A stretch of DNA of 64,000 nucleotides, from assembly GCA_016200005.1 (NCBI GenBank), contig JACQFP010000062.1, positions 20,627 to 84,626 of the forward strand, read 5' to 3'. Positions 60,859-64,000 of this stretch are shown piece by piece. This DNA is from Verrucomicrobiota bacterium (GTDB taxonomy: Bacteria; Verrucomicrobiota; Verrucomicrobiia; Limisphaerales; PALSA-1396). Positions within the stretch are counted from its first letter, which is position 1, and each line of letters starts with the position of its first letter. The notes beneath the pieces are model-generated. The model was not told the DNA's origin and did not search any database. It saw only the letters and a program-made list of their open reading frames with translations. The position numbers and the translations under genes were made by a program.

Positions 60859-63631
60859 AACTGTTTTTTCTCTGTGTGTTTACTTTTTCGTTCAGGTGAA
60901 TTGGTGGAGAGGACGCTACGGTCGTTCGAAGCCTTAGCCGTAGTGTCTGTATTTTCCACGGACCTAAGGAAAATTCGATGAAAGGCTCTTCGAGTTTCTG
61001 TTCAGGTCCCAAGACGCGATGATCGAGATCGACCACCTGCCATGAGCAAACCGGCAATGCCGTCGTAAGCTGAACTTTCTCCTGGGACGCCGCCGGATTG
61101 TATAATCGAAGCAACAACCGGCCCTCTTGATCGTAGAGCAGTGCCGAGAAAACAATGTTCCCTCGAATCTCAAACAGTGAGTTGGTGATGGGCGATCTCA
61201 GTTCGTACGCTGTGTCGAAATCTCTGATTTCAGATTGACAAGCGCGCGGTTTGCTGGACAGAGTTTGGGCGATTCGCTGAAGGCGTGCTGGCTCAATGCC
61301 GCCAATTGGCATAAGGGCCATTCGGAACCGTTGTGTACCCTGGATTTGGCCGCCCTCGTTTCCTTCAGTCATAAAAGCCCTGCGGAATGCACGAAGCAGA
61401 GTAATGCTGATCGGACGGCTGGCCTGGTCCAGCACAGCCGATTCGTATTGGCCCGGAGCGATCACGGCGAGCCCACGATTTCCATCGCTGACCGCAATCC
61501 AGTTCTGCTGCGGTGTCCCTTCGACGGCGAGTTCTTTACGGAGATGATTGTCCTCCGGCAGGCCAATCGGACGTGCCACAGCATCGAAGGGAGCATCAGC
61601 CGTGTATTCAGCGACGTTCTGCAAACCACTTGGAAAGAGCAGGCGCAGGCGGTGGTCCTTAATCGTGTTTTCCACAGTGGTTTCGATCTCAACCCATCGC
61701 GAGTCTTTGCGGAGAACGAGTTCATGCCTGACTCGCATGACCGCACGGTCTGCTCCCCGTCTCATCGAATTGAGATCAAATGAAGCTGGCAATTCCCAAG
61801 TTAGATCAACTTGCAAACGAGCTTGCAACGGCCCGGGATTTCGAACTGACACGCTGCAGTGGCAGCCCGTCGAGAAATAAATCTCATCTTGTAACGCTGT
61901 CCCGCGATACCACCCGTCACCGATGTCGGCGCTATCTTCCAGAGTGAGCAGGCCGGAATAAACCTGGTCGGTTTGCAAGTCGCGCAAGCGTAGAGTGCCG
62001 TTGGGTTCAACTTGCACTTCGAGCCACTCGTTACGCAGAGTCGTTGTATCGACGCGCAAATTGGTGCCTTTGTGGCGGGCGGGCTTATCGTCTCTACGGA
62101 CGATGAATGGTGTCACTGAAAACGGAGCAAGTTTGCAGTCCAGGCAAATCCTTACCTTCTGTCGCGCTTCGGAATAAGGAAACTTGCCCCTGTGTATTCG
62201 CGGATAGACATGCTTTGGAATGAGGCTAACGAGTTGGTAAGATATTTCGTGTCCGTCCATGTCAAAGACCCGGAAGGAGGGTTTCCTCTCGTATTCAAAA
62301 AACTCATCCGTGAACTTCGGCCACTCAGTTGGCAGCAAGAACTCAACCTCAGGCTGGTTCGATTCTTCAGTACCAGCCGCAGTGAACACGGTAAAGCCAA
62401 TCTCATCCGCTGAGATCCGAGGCTGGAGTGTTGCCTGGCTGAATGCGTGGAAAATCTGGTTAAGATGCGCTTCGGCCAACTCCTGAGTCTGCGCAAAGCG
62501 ATAAAGCATCCCATCATGCACCTTATCGACGCTGCAGCCACAAATGCTATCGTGAGGATGATTTTGTAGGAGATACTGCCAAGCCAAATCAAACGCACGA
62601 TAGGGATAGGCCATTCCCAGGCATTGCTGGGCCATTGCCGCCCAAGGCTCCGCCCATAGCGTGAGCAGTGTTTCACAGGCATGATTTGTTTGCTTGAGGG
62701 GTATTCGGCTGCTCCCGACGCCGTGAATGAGACACGTCTCTTCCCCAACCTTGGCGGTTTTTCGTAATTCTCCACGCAGGACATGACGGCGCGCAGCCGG
62801 ATCATTCTCAATCGCAGCAGCGTAATCATCCAACGTTCCCAATCGGACCAGTTCGCATCCAGCCCGCACGTTGATCTCTTTAACCAAGGCCAGCGTCTCA
62901 GGGAAAAACTCCAGATGGTCGCCGCCATCGAATAGCAGGATTGTTTTTGCGTCGGTGCGCCGGCTGGTGGATTGAATAAGGCCGATGGCATCGTCGACAG
63001 TGCGCGAAAAATCAAATGCCGTGGCCGGCTCGAACGCACGCCGGACTGTAATTGCGTATTCGGCATAGCCGACCGAGGATCCAAAACGGTACGTGTCCAC
63101 GCGTGAACCGTCAGGGCTCTCCCAAGCAAAATTGGCAGGTTGCTCTCCTGCGTTAAGGCCGCGCCACACGAAGGCTGGACGCAGCCCGAACAAGCTGAAT
63201 ATCTGCGGCATTTGACGATTGTGTCCGAACATGTCCGCGACAAAACCGACCTGAGCGGTCCTGCCCATATGCCGCGAACGCAGCATACCCATGTGAAGAT
63301 TGCGCACAAGAGATTCACCTGAAATAAGAAAAAGATCGGGCAACGTGTACCACGGGCCGACCTGCAGTTTTCCGTCGCGTACCAGCCGCTCCACAAGCTC
63401 TCGCCGTTCGGGCCGAATTTCGAGGTAATCCTCAATAGGGACAAACTGCCCGTCCATTTGAAAAAACGGGAGATCTGCTTCCGTGCTGAGCCGATTGGTG
63501 ATGTCGTCAAGAAGACGAACTAGCTTTTCGCGGTAAGCTTGGAAATGCCAATACCATTCGCGGTCCCAGTGGCTGCTACAGACAAGGATCGCCCTGATAT
63601 CGCGCTCTAGCTTGAGGTTTTCTGAACTCAT
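60833..63631 (-). CDS. Glycoside hydrolase family 38 alpha-mannosidase
   Basis: This is a 932-aa protein. The GH38 catalytic domain has the zinc-binding start SSHWDREWYWHFQ (His, Asp) and the nucleophile region VGFVADMFGHNRQMPQI (Asp). A zinc-binding helical bundle and large beta-sandwich domains follow (about 370-900), as in family members. No signal peptide is seen, suggesting cytoplasmic action on imported oligosaccharides. It is the first complete gene of this minus-strand block, 119 bases downstream of the symporter fragment. Confidence 0.9.
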   Translation of the reverse strand: MSSENLKLERDIRAILVCSSHWDREWYWHFQAYREKLVRLLDDITNRLSTEADLPFFQMDGQFVPIEDYLEIRPERRELVERLVRDGKLQVGPWYTLPDLFLISGESLVRNLHMGMLRSRHMGRTAQVGFVADMFGHNRQMPQIFSLFGLRPAFVWRGLNAGEQPANFAWESPDGSRVDTYRFGSSVGYAEYAITVRRAFEPATAFDFSRTVDDAIGLIQSTSRRTDAKTILLFDGGDHLEFFPETLALVKEINVRAGCELVRLGTLDDYAAAIENDPAARRHVLRGELRKTAKVGEETCLIHGVGSSRIPLKQTNHACETLLTLWAEPWAAMAQQCLGMAYPYRAFDLAWQYLLQNHPHDSICGCSVDKVHDGMLYRFAQTQELAEAHLNQIFHAFSQATLQPRISADEIGFTVFTAAGTEESNQPEVEFLLPTEWPKFTDEFFEYERKPSFRVFDMDGHEISYQLVSLIPKHVYPRIHRGKFPYSEARQKVRICLDCKLAPFSVTPFIVRRDDKPARHKGTNLRVDTTTLRNEWLEVQVEPNGTLRLRDLQTDQVYSGLLTLEDSADIGDGWYRGTALQDEIYFSTGCHCSVSVRNPGPLQARLQVDLTWELPASFDLNSMRRGADRAVMRVRHELVLRKDSRWVEIETTVENTIKDHRLRLLFPSGLQNVAEYTADAPFDAVARPIGLPEDNHLRKELAVEGTPQQNWIAVSDGNRGLAVIAPGQYESAVLDQASRPISITLLRAFRRAFMTEGNEGGQIQGTQRFRMALMPIGGIEPARLQRIAQTLSSKPRACQSEIRDFDTAYELRSPITNSLFEIRGNIVFSALLYDQEGRLLLRLYNPAASQEKVQLTTALPVCSWQVVDLDHRVLGPEQKLEEPFIEFSLGPWKIQTLRLRLRTTVASSPPIHLNEKVNTQRKNSYERHACSS

Positions 63632-63750
63632 TGAGAGCTTATTCGTTTAGTCGCGTTTCTGTAAATGATCCATTGACGATAAGGGCTCCTACTATCCGTC
63701 ACCTTTTGAAGGCTCCAAAAAAGTGGGTGTAAAACAAATCGCATCATAGA

Positions 63751-64000
63751 TCACTTGGCTACCAGACATTCTGATTCGGTTACTGGTTCAGACCTCGTCA
63801 TCACCTGACGAAACGTCAAAGCCGATTGGGCTGGATCGGGCGGGCCGTGCAGCAAACTAACCCCGTAACCCACTATGAGTGTAACAAACAGTCCGAAGAT
63901 TGGCGGCCAGTAAAAGCTTAAGTTACTAAAAAAGGCGACATAGACACTCGTTAAGCAACCGCACAAGCCGCCAATCAGCACGCCTCGACTGGATGCGCCC
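63751..64000 (-). CDS. C-terminal end of an SSS-type symporter (partial)
   Basis: The frame is open to the right edge of the window. It encodes SSRGVLIGGLCGCLTSVYVA, a polar turn, and YWPPIFGLFVTLIVGYGVSL, two spans and a short polar tail typical of the C-terminus of sodium:solute symporters. The N-terminal part lies outside the window. It would be the second transporter flanking the sugar operon. Confidence 0.7.
   Translation of the reverse strand, partial: GASSRGVLIGGLCGCLTSVYVAFFSNLSFYWPPIFGLFVTLIVGYGVSLLHGPPDPAQSALTFRQVMTRSEPVTESECLVAK

Noticed and set aside
62152..63510. 452-codon frame within the mannosidase gene
   Set aside because: Out-of-phase shadow of a clear GH38 coding sequence.

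Overview
The window looks like an accessory stretch of a bacterial chromosome (or large plasmid) from a Verrucomicrobiota-like organism. That placement is inference. It rests on the very large secreted LamG/Calx-beta/beta-helix protein, the carbohydrate operon with an alpha-mannosidase and SSS-type symporters, and many starts with weak or absent Shine-Dalgarno sequences. No rRNA, tRNA or CRISPR array was seen.

Region 1 (1-13.8 kb, mostly minus strand). At the left edge is the N-terminal part of a DExH helicase that runs out of the window. It is followed by a small conserved protein, an ankyrin lipoprotein and a phospholipase C/acid-phosphatase family enzyme. From 10.65 down to 3.94 kb lies a tightly packed operon: two small unknowns, a 58-aa membrane protein, a Cys-rich protein, a HerA/VirD4-like ATPase with a C-terminal winged helix, a small PD-(D/E)XK-like protein, two membrane proteins, a secreted protein with a DUF2135-like domain, and an HTH protein. 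An orphan MraZ-like regulator and a 391-aa protein with a PLD-like C-terminus diverge at 11.4-11.8 kb.

Region 2 (13.8-28.8 kb). After the 2028-aa secreted repeat protein comes the most striking locus, a minus-strand operon reading from 28.75 down to 19.92 kb. It encodes an XRE regulator, a Cas4-like Fe-S/PD-(D/E)XK nuclease, a long prokaryotic Argonaute with a DEDD-type PIWI site, a 121-aa helical protein, an HELAH metallopeptidase-like protein, a 149-aa protein, a HerA-type ATPase, two small proteins and a tyrosine integrase. Four-base ATGA overlaps join the first four genes. This is a candidate multi-protein nucleic-acid defence module that carries its own integrase.

Region 3 (28.8-44.3 kb, plus strand) resembles the backbone of a plasmid or integrative element: HTH protein, SSB, CHC2-TOPRIM primase, RadC, a ubiquitin-like conjugation cassette (Ubl, E2-like, E1/ThiF-like, JAMM protein), a WGR-ATP ligase fusion, a YubB-like protein, a DUF3150-like protein and a Ycf35/DUF2997/Ycf46 cluster. 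Gene groups here are separated by strong, sequence-distinct stem-loops, usually with a T-rich tail and then an A-rich leader. Fossils (ubiD fragment, frameshifted nuclease, decayed transposase) mark past insertions and the right-hand boundary zone (44.3-45.7 kb).

Region 4 (45.7-64 kb, minus strand) is metabolic. An SSS symporter is followed by a corrinoid methyltransferase system (MtaB-like, MtaC-like, UroD/MtaA-like) and then a sugar-acid operon: HpcH/HpaI aldolase, beta-propeller lipoprotein, enolase-superfamily dehydratase, tartrate/isopropylmalate-type dehydrogenase, DHDPS-family lyase, D-2-hydroxyacid dehydrogenase and aldehyde dehydrogenase. A phytanoyl-CoA-dioxygenase-like enzyme and a GH38 alpha-mannosidase follow, and a second symporter runs off the right end. 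The likely overall job is uptake and breakdown of O-methylated or acidic sugars, with the methyl group handled by the corrinoid enzymes. The substrate is not determinable from sequence alone.
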